NCBI GenBank assembly: GCA_964524755.1
Contig: CAZGDR010000034.1
Coordinates: forward strand, 1-21,037
DNA from: JAQVOO01 sp964524755
Lineage (GTDB): Bacteria > Spirochaetota > Spirochaetia > Sphaerochaetales > Sphaerochaetaceae
Length of the DNA stretch: 21,037 nt
Direction of reading: 5' to 3'
The translations under genes were made by a program, and so were the position numbers. A model generated the notes under the pieces. It did not search any database, was not told where the DNA came from, and saw nothing but the letters and a program-made list of their open reading frames with translations. This document shows, piece by piece, positions 6,680 to 14,466 of this stretch; position 1 is the first letter of the stretch, and every line of letters begins with the position of its first letter.

Positions 6680-7774
6680 ATGGCCACTGTAGAATTAAAA
6701 AACATCACCAAGGTGTTTGACGGGAACGTTAAAGCTGTCGATAATGTAAACATTGACGTTCAAGACAGAGAATTTGTAGTACTTGTAGGGCCTTCCGGTT
6801 GTGGAAAGTCGACTACTCTTCGCATGGTAGCAGGTCTCGAAGACATTACCAGCGGTGAACTCTACATTGATGGGAAATTGGTTAATGATGTTCCACCCAA
6901 AGATAGGGACATCGCCATGGTTTTCCAGAACTATGCACTCTATCCTCACATGAGTGTATATGACAACATGGCCTTCGGTCTCAAAATTCGGAAATTTCCT
7001 AAAGAGGAAATTGACCAGAGAGTACGCGAAGCAGCTAGAATTTTAGATATTGAACAATTACTTGAAAGAAAACCCAAAGCATTATCTGGTGGACAACGCC
7101 AGCGTGTTGCAGTTGGTCGTGCAATAGTGCGTAAGCCAAAGGTCTTCCTTTTTGATGAACCTTTGTCAAATCTTGATGCAAAACTTCGTGTACAGATGCG
7201 TGCTGAAATTTCTTCATTGCACAACAGACTTAAAGCTACCATGATTTATGTTACTCACGACCAGGTCGAAGCTCTTACCATGGCAGATAAGATTGTTGTA
7301 ATGAAATTTGGTATTATCCAACAAATTGGTGGTCCACTTGAGCTCTACAACGAACCAAACAACAAGTTCGTTGCTGGATTTATTGGCTCACCTCCCATGA
7401 ACTTCATGACTGTTGATATCGTAGCTGAAGGAAAGCAACTCTTCGCAGATGAAGGTACTTTCCGTATTAAGTTAAACGAAGAACAAAACAAACTCTTAGC
7501 CTCTTATGCTGGCAAGAAAGTAACCTTCGGGATACGACCTGAAGACGTTGTGTTTGCTGATGCTCCTATCAAAGATGAAACTATTAATGGACAAGTCAGT
7601 GTTATCGAACCTCTTGGTTCAGAAACACATATCTATGTTTCAGCTGGTAAGCATCAAATGATTGGCAAGATTGAGCCACATATCATTCTCAAAGTTGACC
7701 AAGACATTAGTCTGATTCCTGATCTGAAGAAAGTAAAATTCTACGACTTTGAAACTGAATTAGCTATTCGTTAA
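6680..7774 (+). CDS. ugpC: ABC transporter ATP-binding protein, CUT1 sugar type (UgpC/MalK/MsmX-like)
   Basis: A 364-residue cytoplasmic ATPase that powers carbohydrate import by pairing with membrane permeases. Seen: Walker A GPSGCGKST (37-45), Q-loop Q83, signature LSGGQ (135-139), Walker B VFLFDE (155-160), D-loop SNLDAKL and H-loop H193. The C-terminal 130 residues form the MOI/TOBE regulatory domain typical of MalK, UgpC and MsmX. The gene stands alone: it has its own promoter, ends in a strong terminator, and has no permease or binding protein nearby. This suggests a shared ATPase serving several CUT1 importers, as MsmX does in Bacillus subtilis; that role is inferred. The ATG at 6680 is supported by GGGGG five bases upstream. 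The specific sugar cannot be told, and the ugpC symbol is only the usual family label. Confidence 0.93.
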   Translation: MATVELKNITKVFDGNVKAVDNVNIDVQDREFVVLVGPSGCGKSTTLRMVAGLEDITSGELYIDGKLVNDVPPKDRDIAMVFQNYALYPHMSVYDNMAFGLKIRKFPKEEIDQRVREAARILDIEQLLERKPKALSGGQRQRVAVGRAIVRKPKVFLFDEPLSNLDAKLRVQMRAEISSLHNRLKATMIYVTHDQVEALTMADKIVVMKFGIIQQIGGPLELYNEPNNKFVAGFIGSPPMNFMTVDIVAEGKQLFADEGTFRIKLNEEQNKLLASYAGKKVTFGIRPEDVVFADAPIKDETINGQVSVIEPLGSETHIYVSAGKHQMIGKIEPHIILKVDQDISLIPDLKKVKFYDFETELAIR

Positions 7775-7801
7775 ATTTTCTTATACATTAAGCGTGTTCG
7801 T

Positions 7802-7830
7802 AAGAGGCTCGAGATTCGAGCCTCTTTTTT
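7802..7830 (+). terminator. Intrinsic terminator after the ABC ATPase gene
   Basis: A perfect 11-base stem (AAGAGGCTCGA, 7802-7812, with TCGAGCCTCTT, 7816-7826) closes a 3-base loop and runs into TTTT. It lies 27 bases after the stop codon. It separates the ATPase from the transporter gene downstream. Confidence 0.92.
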
Positions 7831-7882
7831 GTATGCTTAGCACTGCAGATGAAGTAATATACATCTATCGGAGGTCTTTAGC

Positions 7883-9193
7883 ATGCAAGACACACGTAAG
7901 GCAATCATCGCATGGTCTCTCTACGATTGGGCTAATAGTGCCTTTGCCACTACCGTTATGGCTGGGTTTTTTCCCATTTTTTTCAGCTCATATTGGGCAT
8001 CAACAAGCTCAGCACAAGTCAGTACTTTTTATCTTGGACTGGCGAACTCTTTAGAAGCTATATTCGTCGCTCTATTAGCACCCATTCTTGGAGCCATCGC
8101 TGATAAAGGCTCCTTTAAAAAAAGATTTCTCATCTTCTTCACCTTTCTTGGATGTACTTTAACTAGTGCATTATGGTTTGTCCAAGCCGGAATGTGGCCC
8201 CTAGCCGTCTTTTTCTATATTTTGGCAACAGTGGGATTTTCAGGATCTCTCATTTTTTACGATGCTTTATTGCCTGCAGTGGCTTCACCCAAGAAAATAG
8301 ATTTTGTCTCCTCCCTCGGGTATAGTTTGGGGTACATTGGTGGGGGCACCCTCTTCTTAGTAAACGTCCTCATGTACCTGCATCCAACCTGGTTCGGTTT
8401 GGCCAACGAAGTTGCCGCCATTAAAACATCCTTTGTTTCAGTAGGAATTTGGTGGGCTCTTTTCTCTATCCCACTCATCCTGTTCGTCAAAGAACCTAAA
8501 GCCGTACGCGTAAAGAAAACAAAACACGTAATCAGAGAGGGATTCAACCAATTAGCCATTACCTTTAAGGCTATACGAGATCTCAAAGTCGTAGGACTTT
8601 TTCTACTCGCTTACTGGTTTTATATCGATGGCGTCGATACTATTATTAGAATGGCTGTCGATTATGGTACAGCAATCGGCTTCCCTGCCTCCTCCCTTAT
8701 CGTGGCTTTATTGATTACCCAATTTGTGGCCTTCCCCTCAGCCCTTGCCTATAACATATTTGGACAGCGTATTGGTATAAAGAGGGCTCTTATGGTGGCT
8801 ATTATAGCCTATTGTTTCATAGCCGTATTAGGATTCTTTATGGCCAAGGAATGGCATTTCTATGCTTTAGCTTGCCTCATAGGTCTATTTCAGGGTGGTA
8901 TACAAGCACTAAGTCGTAGTTATTATACTCGTCTCATTCCCACCGAGTTTAGCGGAGAGTTCTTTGGCTTTTATAACATGTTGGGAAAGTTTGCTGCAAT
9001 AATTGGACCTGCACTCTTGGGAATTGTAACCATAACAACAGGTAGCAACAGACTCGGGATATTATCGATTACTACTCTCTTTATAATCGGCGGTTTGCTC
9101 TTAACTAAGGTAGATGAAGAAGAGGGAAAGCGTAGTCTAATTTCATTCCGTGCCAGCATGATTGCAAAAGAATTAGAGAGTAAATGCGAATAA
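7883..9193 (+). CDS. UMF1-family MFS transporter (Atg22-like)
   Basis: A 436-residue membrane protein with about 12 hydrophobic segments. The N-terminus AWSLYDWANSAFATTVMAGFFP is the hallmark of the UMF1 family (the bacterial proteins related to yeast vacuolar Atg22), and LSRSYYTRLIPTEFSGEFFGFYN (near 340-365) fits the second half. The cytoplasmic segment after DKG between TM2 and TM3 is standard for the major facilitator superfamily. Yeast Atg22 exports amino acids from the vacuole; bacterial substrates are mostly unknown, so none is assigned. The ATG is preceded by GGAGG 8 bases upstream. No convincing promoter is visible in the 52 bases after the upstream terminator. The transcript ends at a hairpin shared with the convergent hydrogenase operon. 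Confidence 0.9.
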   Translation: MQDTRKAIIAWSLYDWANSAFATTVMAGFFPIFFSSYWASTSSAQVSTFYLGLANSLEAIFVALLAPILGAIADKGSFKKRFLIFFTFLGCTLTSALWFVQAGMWPLAVFFYILATVGFSGSLIFYDALLPAVASPKKIDFVSSLGYSLGYIGGGTLFLVNVLMYLHPTWFGLANEVAAIKTSFVSVGIWWALFSIPLILFVKEPKAVRVKKTKHVIREGFNQLAITFKAIRDLKVVGLFLLAYWFYIDGVDTIIRMAVDYGTAIGFPASSLIVALLITQFVAFPSALAYNIFGQRIGIKRALMVAIIAYCFIAVLGFFMAKEWHFYALACLIGLFQGGIQALSRSYYTRLIPTEFSGEFFGFYNMLGKFAAIIGPALLGIVTITTGSNRLGILSITTLFIIGGLLLTKVDEEEGKRSLISFRASMIAKELESKCE

Positions 9194-9200
9194 ATAATAC

Positions 9201-9223
9201 GGGGTGTCAAAATCTGACACCCC
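9201..9223. terminator. Bidirectional terminator hairpin between the UMF1 transporter and hydA
   Basis: GGGGTGTCA (9201-9209) and TGACACCCC (9215-9223) form a perfect 9-base stem with loop AAATC. It lies 7 bases after the transporter stop (+) and 24 bases after the hydA stop (-). On the minus strand it is followed by GTATTATTTATT, a loose U-rich tail; on the plus strand the tail is poor. Confidence 0.75.
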
Positions 9224-9247
9224 TGTAAGTTAAGTTTCACCTAACAA

Positions 9248-10999
9248 TTATTTCTTATAAACCTTTCGCTCATGGTAAGTCGTGTGGAGCAACTGGTGAG
9301 CTTTCTCACTTAGAGGCTTATCCAAATACTCTTTGTAGATCTGCTGAATTTCGGGGTTCTGGTGAGAGCAACGAGTTTCACTCTTCTCATCATCAGTATA
9401 TAAACCGGCAATTCTCTGCGCTCTCACTTCATCAGTCGTTGAATAAGGTTGACCACCACCGGCAACACAGCCACCACGGCAAGCCATAACTTCTATGAAA
9501 TGGTAAGGAGGTTCTTTCCCGTTATCACGAGCATCACGAATCTCTTCGAGCAACGTACTTACATTTGCCATACCATGTGCTACAGCAACACGAAGTTTCA
9601 TTCCGTTGATATCGACCTCACCTGCACGAACACCATCCATTCCACGAACTGCCTCAATATTTACATTAGCCATATCTTCACCCGTGATGAGATTATAAGC
9701 TGTACGTAACGCTGCTTCCATAACTCCACCCGTGTTTCCAAAGATTGTTCCAGCACCAGCATATGTACCAATGGGACTATCAGCTTCTTCATCAACTAAT
9801 TTAAGAAAATCAATACCGGATGCTTTTATCAGTCTCGCAAATTCACGTGTTGTGAGAACCAGATCTACATCAGGATATCCCGATGCATGCATGTTATCAT
9901 CACGAGAAATTTCAAACTTTTTAGCTGTACAAGGCATTATAGCTACCGAATATATTTTAGATGGATCAACGCCTGCTTTTTCAGCATAATAGGTTTTCGT
10001 AACAGCTCCCTGCATCATCATTGGACTTTTTGCAGTAGAGAAATGTGGAATCATATCAGGATAGAATTTTTCCATATAATCGGTCCAAGCTGGACAGCAA
10101 CTGGTTATTTGGGGAATAGCTCCCTTGCCAGTAGTAAGACGCTTCACTAGCTCAGAACCTTCTTCCATAATGGTTAAGTCGGCCGAGAAGTTTGTATCAA
10201 AGACCTTAGCGGCTCCCAAACGTCGTAATGCTGAATAGATTTTCCCTGTCGTAATAGTTCCAGCAGGAAGATTAAAAGCTTCTCCTAAAGCAACACGAAC
10301 TGCAGGTGCGATCTGTACAACAACATGCTTGTCAGGATCCGAGACGGCACGAACAAATGTGCGGGTCTCATCTTTTTCAAAAATTGCTCCAACCGGACAG
10401 TGAGCAGAACACTGACCACACTTAATACAAGGACTATCATTCAAAGGCAGACAAGCTGCTGGAGAAATGATAGTGTTATCTCCACGCCCGATAAACTCAA
10501 GCGCATACACACCCTGCATCTGCTGACAAACCTGTACACAACGACCGCACTTAATACACTTAGTAGGATCAAGAACAATAGAAGTGGTTGAGGTGTCTTG
10601 TGGTAAATCTACCAAACGAACCTCATAGGGTTGCTCACGTACTCCAAACTCAGCGGCAAAGCGTTGTAGTTCACAGGTGCCATTTCTGCCACAGGTAAGA
10701 CACGTATTGGGGTGAGTCGACATAATCATCTCAATTACCGTCTTTCGAATCTGATATAACTCAGCATCATGGGTAATTATACTTAAATTTTCCTGCACTG
10801 GTGTTGCGCATGCGCGTAGCAATTTAGGAGAATTCTCCTGTTTGACTATGCACAAACCACAAGCTGCCCATGCCGGCAAATCTGGATGATAGCAAAGTGC
10901 GGGAATATTGACATGCACCTTCTTAGCTGCTGCCAAGATGTTGGATCCCGCCTCAATCTCAACTGGCATGCCATTTATTTTCATATGAACGATATTCAC
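9248..10999 (-). CDS. hydA: [FeFe] hydrogenase catalytic subunit HydA (bifurcating type)
   Basis: A 583-residue enzyme that reduces protons to H2. N-terminal [2Fe-2S] domain: C36, C47, C50, C64. Histidine-ligated [4Fe-4S]: H96, C100, C103, C109. Two ferredoxin-type [4Fe-4S] clusters: C148/C151/C154 with C201, and C191/C194/C197 with C158. H-cluster motifs are complete: TSCCPAW (C301 proton-relay position, C302 ligand), MPCTAKKFE (C357), and EVMACRGGCVAGGGQP (C507, C511). This architecture and the HydB/HydC neighbours fit the trimeric group A3 enzymes that oxidise NADH and reduced ferredoxin together. The GTG at 10997-10999 is chosen because GGAGG lies 6 bases upstream; an ATG five codons later is 21 bases from it. 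It is last in the operon, 26 bases after hydB. The HydE/F/G maturases are not in the window. Confidence 0.97.
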   Translation of the reverse strand: MNIVHMKINGMPVEIEAGSNILAAAKKVHVNIPALCYHPDLPAWAACGLCIVKQENSPKLLRACATPVQENLSIITHDAELYQIRKTVIEMIMSTHPNTCLTCGRNGTCELQRFAAEFGVREQPYEVRLVDLPQDTSTTSIVLDPTKCIKCGRCVQVCQQMQGVYALEFIGRGDNTIISPAACLPLNDSPCIKCGQCSAHCPVGAIFEKDETRTFVRAVSDPDKHVVVQIAPAVRVALGEAFNLPAGTITTGKIYSALRRLGAAKVFDTNFSADLTIMEEGSELVKRLTTGKGAIPQITSCCPAWTDYMEKFYPDMIPHFSTAKSPMMMQGAVTKTYYAEKAGVDPSKIYSVAIMPCTAKKFEISRDDNMHASGYPDVDLVLTTREFARLIKASGIDFLKLVDEEADSPIGTYAGAGTIFGNTGGVMEAALRTAYNLITGEDMANVNIEAVRGMDGVRAGEVDINGMKLRVAVAHGMANVSTLLEEIRDARDNGKEPPYHFIEVMACRGGCVAGGGQPYSTTDEVRAQRIAGLYTDDEKSETRCSHQNPEIQQIYKEYLDKPLSEKAHQLLHTTYHERKVYKK

Positions 11000-11025
11000 T
11001 GGTATCCTCCTCTACAATCGAAGCC

Positions 11026-12813
11026 CTAACGGACTTCGATAGCTCCAAATTTACATGTTTCAAAACAAACACCACATTTAATACATGCTGCCTGATCGAT
11101 GACATGGACCTCTCGTCTCTCACCCGAGATTGCCGCAACCGGGCATTTACGAGCACAAGCCGTACAGCCAATACACTTGTCGGGGAGAATATTATAACTA
11201 ATTAAACTCTTACATTTCCCTGCCGGACATGTCTTATCGACAATGTGCGCAAGATATTCTTCACGGAAGTAATGTAAGCTTGAAAGAATTGGGTTGGGAG
11301 CAGTTTGTCCCAAGGCACAGAGGGAAGCTTTTTTCATCGCTTCACCAATCTCAATCATCTGATCTAAATCAGCTAATTCGCCATTACCCTTGGTAATCTT
11401 CTCGAGCAGATTTGCCAATGAGCGTCCCCCAATACGACAAGGTGAACATTTACCACAAGACTCATCAACGGTGAAGTTTAGGTAGAACTTTGCTACATCA
11501 ACGATACAGTCATCTTCATCCATGACAATCATTCCACCAGAACCCATCATTGAACCTAGTTTAGTTAAAGAACCAAAATCAATGGGAGTATCGAGGAACT
11601 CTTTGGTTATTACACCGCCAGAAGGGCCACCAGTCTGTACTGCTTTGAACTCTTTCCCGTTAGCAATACCACCACCTACATCATAAATTATCTCACGTAA
11701 CGTTGTACCCATAGGAACTTCTACAAGCCCTGAGTTTCTAATTTTACCAGTGAGAGCAAAAACTTTGGTACCACTACTGTCAGCTGTTCCAATACGTTTG
11801 AACCAATCTCCACCTTTGACAATAATCATGGGTATATTTGCCCAGGTTTCTACATTATTGATAACGGTGGGCTTGCCCCAAAGACCTTTAACAGCCGGGA
11901 ACGGAGGCCGTGGAACTGGCATTCCGCGCCTACCTTCAATTGAAGCTAAGAGAGCAGTCTCTTCACCACACACAAATGCTCCTGCGCCCAGTCGAATTTC
12001 AATATCGAAATCAAAACCGGAGCCAAGGATATTCTTACCAAGTAAGCCCATTTCACGGGATTGAGCCATTGCGATTTCTAATCGCTTAATTGCTAAAGGA
12101 TACTCAGCACGAATATAGATATAACCTTGGCTTGCACCCACAGTTTTTCCAGCGATAGTCATCGCTTCTAACACCGAGTGCGGATCCCCTTCCAAAGTAG
12201 AACGGTCCATATAAGCACCGGGGTCACCCTCATCAGCATTCACAACAATATATTTTTGATCAGATACTGCCTGTTTGGTAAAATTCCATTTCATCCATGT
12301 GGGAAAACCAGCTCCACCACGACCTCGTAGTGCAGATTCCCGCAATTCAGCAATTACATCATCACTGGACATCTCAAAGAGGACTTTCTCTAAGCCAACA
12401 TACCCTTCACGAGCAATATATTCATCAATATTTTCAGGATCAATAAATCCACAGTTCCTGAGAACAATACGGTATTGCTTCTGGTAAAACTCGATGTCTT
12501 CTACTTTGGCATGTTTGCGAGAGCCCTCTTTAGCATACAAAAGACGCTTAACTTCACGTCCCTTTACTACATGCTCTGCGATAAGTTCCTTGGCATCTTC
12601 TGGTTTAATCTGCACATAGAAAGAATCTTCAGGCAGAATTTTAACAATAGGCCCCTGCTCACAGAAACCAAAACAGCCTGTTTTAAGGACTTGGACTTCA
12701 TCTGCTACGCCCTGCGCTTTACACTCTGAAAGAAGTGCGTTGTAAATTGCATCTGCTTTGCTGGACTCACAGGCGGTCCCGCCGCAAACCAAGATATAGT
12801 TTCTAAACGCCAT
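11026..12813 (-). CDS. hydB: Hydrogenase NADH-binding flavoprotein subunit HydB (NuoF-like)
   Basis: A 595-residue subunit that holds FMN and the NAD(H) site of the bifurcating hydrogenase. An N-terminal thioredoxin-like [2Fe-2S] domain has C10, C15, C47, C51. The NuoF core follows, with GRGGAGFPTWMKW (164-176), NADEGDPGAYMDR (192-204) and CGEETALLASIEGRRG (282-297). Next come an SLBB region and the [4Fe-4S] motif ESCGKCSPCR with C453, C456, C459, C499. A CPAGKC pair (C529, C534) precedes two C-terminal [4Fe-4S] ferredoxin motifs (C547-C557 and C577-C587). The ATG at 12811-12813 overlaps the TGA of the upstream gene (TGATG) and has GGAGG 6 bases before it, which implies translational coupling; a GTG one codon earlier is less likely. 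Confidence 0.96.
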   Translation of the reverse strand: MAFRNYILVCGGTACESSKADAIYNALLSECKAQGVADEVQVLKTGCFGFCEQGPIVKILPEDSFYVQIKPEDAKELIAEHVVKGREVKRLLYAKEGSRKHAKVEDIEFYQKQYRIVLRNCGFIDPENIDEYIAREGYVGLEKVLFEMSSDDVIAELRESALRGRGGAGFPTWMKWNFTKQAVSDQKYIVVNADEGDPGAYMDRSTLEGDPHSVLEAMTIAGKTVGASQGYIYIRAEYPLAIKRLEIAMAQSREMGLLGKNILGSGFDFDIEIRLGAGAFVCGEETALLASIEGRRGMPVPRPPFPAVKGLWGKPTVINNVETWANIPMIIVKGGDWFKRIGTADSSGTKVFALTGKIRNSGLVEVPMGTTLREIIYDVGGGIANGKEFKAVQTGGPSGGVITKEFLDTPIDFGSLTKLGSMMGSGGMIVMDEDDCIVDVAKFYLNFTVDESCGKCSPCRIGGRSLANLLEKITKGNGELADLDQMIEIGEAMKKASLCALGQTAPNPILSSLHYFREEYLAHIVDKTCPAGKCKSLISYNILPDKCIGCTACARKCPVAAISGERREVHVIDQAACIKCGVCFETCKFGAIEVR

Positions 12814-13214
12814 CACTTGCCTCCATCTTTGATGATATCTACTGAAGGGCGATCAAATACATGATCCGAAACCATCTTTTTATGTAAGATATGATCATTA
12901 ATAATCTTTTTTGCAACCTCAACATCCACCTTGCCATAAATAACAGGCGGCATATCTGGGGTAAGAACTTCTACAGTAGGTTCTACATAGCACAAACCCA
13001 TACATCCAGACTGAGTTACTGATACGTTCTCGAGTTGCTGAGCATTTAGTTCCTGTATAAAGGCATCTAAAACTACTTTTGCACCCGCTGCTATTCCACA
13101 GGTTCCCATCCCAACAATAATTTGGGAATCTTTAGTACTGACATCCCTTTTCTGGATTTCAAATTTTTTACTGTCCCTAAGTTTACGCAACTCTTCCAAC
13201 GTCATCTTAGCCAT
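12813..13214 (-). CDS. HydD-like thioredoxin-fold [2Fe-2S]-type protein with incomplete cysteine set
   Basis: A 133-residue protein whose C-terminal 100 residues resemble the thioredoxin-like [2Fe-2S] fold found at the start of HydB. Three cysteines sit at ligand-like positions: C39 in GMGTCGIAAG, and C71 and C75 in SGCMGLC. The position matching HydB C10 is V34, so one of the four usual ligands is missing. Small proteins of this kind occur in related hydrogenase operons (HydD of Acetobacterium woodii, as I recall it) and may be structural or a vestigial cluster site. The ATG at 13212-13214 is chosen for the GAGGAGG 5 bases upstream; the open frame continues to 13262 and would overlap the ATPase gene. 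It overlaps hydB by one base. Confidence 0.85.
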   Translation of the reverse strand: MAKMTLEELRKLRDSKKFEIQKRDVSTKDSQIIVGMGTCGIAAGAKVVLDAFIQELNAQQLENVSVTQSGCMGLCYVEPTVEVLTPDMPPVIYGKVDVEVAKKIINDHILHKKMVSDHVFDRPSVDIIKDGGK

Positions 13215-13236
13215 TCCAGCCTCCTCATCCGGGTCT

Positions 13237-13809
13237 TCAAACAGAGCCGGTTCGTAAATCATCCAACGCAGCCTCTTGAGACTGCAAATATGTTTTCAAT
13301 AGATGAAGTGATCCACTCGAAGAAAAATCTCCTAGAATCGACTCCATTTCAGACCGTTCAACGGTATACCCATCTTCAGTCTTTGGTAGCTGTAGTTGCC
13401 TCCTAACTACCATTTCGTAGGTCCCCGAAAATGAGAACATTGACAAAATCGTCAACGCAATATCTCCAATCGGCGGACAATCTATATGGTGTAAGAAAAA
13501 CTTGAATGAAACCAAGGTTCCTACACCCTCTTGTGAATTAAGGGTAAAATCCCCATCTACAGCTTCTACGGCTTGTATCAAAAAAGGGATTCCCAATCCA
13601 ACCGAACGTTTTTTATGCTTCTCTCCATCCGTATAAAACGGATCCGTTACCTTTCGGCGGACTTCATCACTCATCCCTTTTCCATTATCTTTTACCGTAA
13701 AAGTTATTGCTTGATTGTTTTCTAGGATAGAAACTTCAATTAAGCTAGCTCCCGATTCTATTGCATTTTGAGCAATATCAGATAAAAAATCACAAAGGGA
13801 TGCGTGCAT
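13237..13809 (-). CDS. Stand-alone HATPase_c (GHKL) domain protein in the hydrogenase operon
   Basis: A 190-residue protein with a histidine-kinase-type ATP-binding domain filling about residues 5-105. The N-box is DIAQNAIESGAS (N15), G1 is VKDNGKGM (D41, G43, G45), an F-box-like DPFYT is at 56-60, and G2 is VGLGIPFL (G71, G73). There is no dimerisation/phospho-acceptor histidine domain, no sensor and no membrane segment, so it is not a complete sensor kinase. The last 85 residues show no domain I recognise. It lies between hydC (8-base gap) and the HydD-like gene (22-base gap) and has AAAGG 6 bases before its ATG. ATPase proteins at this operon position occur in other bifurcating hydrogenase clusters; their job is not established. 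It may act as a protein kinase or regulator. Confidence 0.85.
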   Translation of the reverse strand: MHASLCDFLSDIAQNAIESGASLIEVSILENNQAITFTVKDNGKGMSDEVRRKVTDPFYTDGEKHKKRSVGLGIPFLIQAVEAVDGDFTLNSQEGVGTLVSFKFFLHHIDCPPIGDIALTILSMFSFSGTYEMVVRRQLQLPKTEDGYTVERSEMESILGDFSSSGSLHLLKTYLQSQEAALDDLRTGSV

Positions 13810-13817
13810 ATATACCT

Positions 13818-14294
13818 TTAACTATATTTTGCAATAATTCCTGGTAATTGATCTTTGGTTACTTTACCAAAGACTTCCCCTCCAATCGCTAAAACTGGAG
13901 CTAGACCACAACACCCTACACAACGAACGCCTTCCAATGAGAACTTACCATCTTCGGTAACCCCACCGACTTCTATCCCAAGCAGATTAGTCAGTTCTTC
14001 AGTAAGATTGTCTGCACCTTTAAGATAACAAGCAGTTCCAAGACAGATCTGCACATTATGTTCACCAGGTTTTACCATTTTAAAGAAATGGTAAAAGGAT
14101 AACACGCCATAAATAGTCGCTAGCGGAATGTCCAACATCAGGGCAACCTTATCGGCAGCCTCTCGTGATATAAATCCAAAATCTTCTTGCACACGGTGTA
14201 ACACCATTATTAGATTGCCCGGTTTTTCTTTCCATTCTTCTATAAATGCGACCAGCTCTTTAGAGAATGTAATCTCTTCTTTCATGGTAGACAT
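13818..14294 (-). CDS. hydC: Hydrogenase subunit HydC (NuoE-like [2Fe-2S] protein)
   Basis: A 158-residue homologue of the 24-kDa NADH dehydrogenase subunit. It has an N-terminal helical bundle (LHRVQEDFGFISREAADKVA, about 32-51) and a thioredoxin-fold [2Fe-2S] domain with ligands C84 and C89 (CLGTAC) and C125 and C129 (CVGCCGLAPV). It passes electrons between the HydB flavin site and the hydrogenase. It is the first gene of the operon, followed after 8 bases by the ATPase gene. The open frame allows a TTG at 14312, but the GGAGG lies between that TTG and the ATG at 14292-14294, four bases from the ATG, so the ATG is chosen. It is divergent from rex. Confidence 0.93.
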   Translation of the reverse strand: MSTMKEEITFSKELVAFIEEWKEKPGNLIMVLHRVQEDFGFISREAADKVALMLDIPLATIYGVLSFYHFFKMVKPGEHNVQICLGTACYLKGADNLTEELTNLLGIEVGGVTEDGKFSLEGVRCVGCCGLAPVLAIGGEVFGKVTKDQLPGIIAKYS

Positions 14295-14318
14295 GGGACC
14301 TCCAGTACTCAATATTCA

Positions 14319-14354
14319 ATTATCCATAGTATCGAGAATTTACAAAAGTTACAA
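14319..14354 (-). promoter_or_regulatory. Candidate hydrogenase operon promoter with repeated TTGTAA
   Basis: On the minus strand GATAAT (14319-14324) lies about 24 bases before hydC. Upstream are two direct copies of TTGTAA (14340-14345 and 14349-14354), nine bases apart. The nearer copy is a -35 candidate with a short 15-base spacer. TTGTAA resembles half of a Rex site (TTGTnAA), but no full palindrome of the Rex consensus is present. Confidence 0.35.
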
Positions 14355-14382
14355 TATATATTTCTTTATCGATTCAAAATTT

Positions 14383-14411
14383 TCCACATTTTCTTATATT
14401 TATGCTAAAAT
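14383..14411 (+). promoter_or_regulatory. Extended -10 promoter of rex
   Basis: TAAAAT (14406-14411) is preceded by TG one base upstream, making an extended -10. TCCACA (14383-14388) lies 17 bases before it as a -35 (four of six). The transcript would start near 14418, giving a leader of about 50 bases to the TTG start. Confidence 0.5.
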
Positions 14412-14466
14412 ACTGTAAACATGGTAGATGTATCGTATCTTCTTTCACATAAAAAGGGAGTTTGCT

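Noticed and set aside
9449..10591. Open frames on the plus strand across hydA
   Set aside because: They are antisense shadows of a clearly conserved hydrogenase gene and show no motif or ribosome binding site.
13215..13262. Longer HydD-like protein beginning at 13262
   Set aside because: It would overlap the ATPase gene by 26 bases, and the GAGGAGG site points to the ATG at 13214.
14340..14354. Two TTACAA copies as a Rex operator
   Set aside because: They are direct repeats, not the inverted TTGTnAA-N4-TTnACAA arrangement Rex needs; kept only as a weak promoter/half-site note.
14428..14466. rex starting at the ATG at 14428
   Set aside because: No ribosome binding site there, the extra 13 residues do not match Rex, and the TTG at 14467 has AAGGGAG at good spacing.
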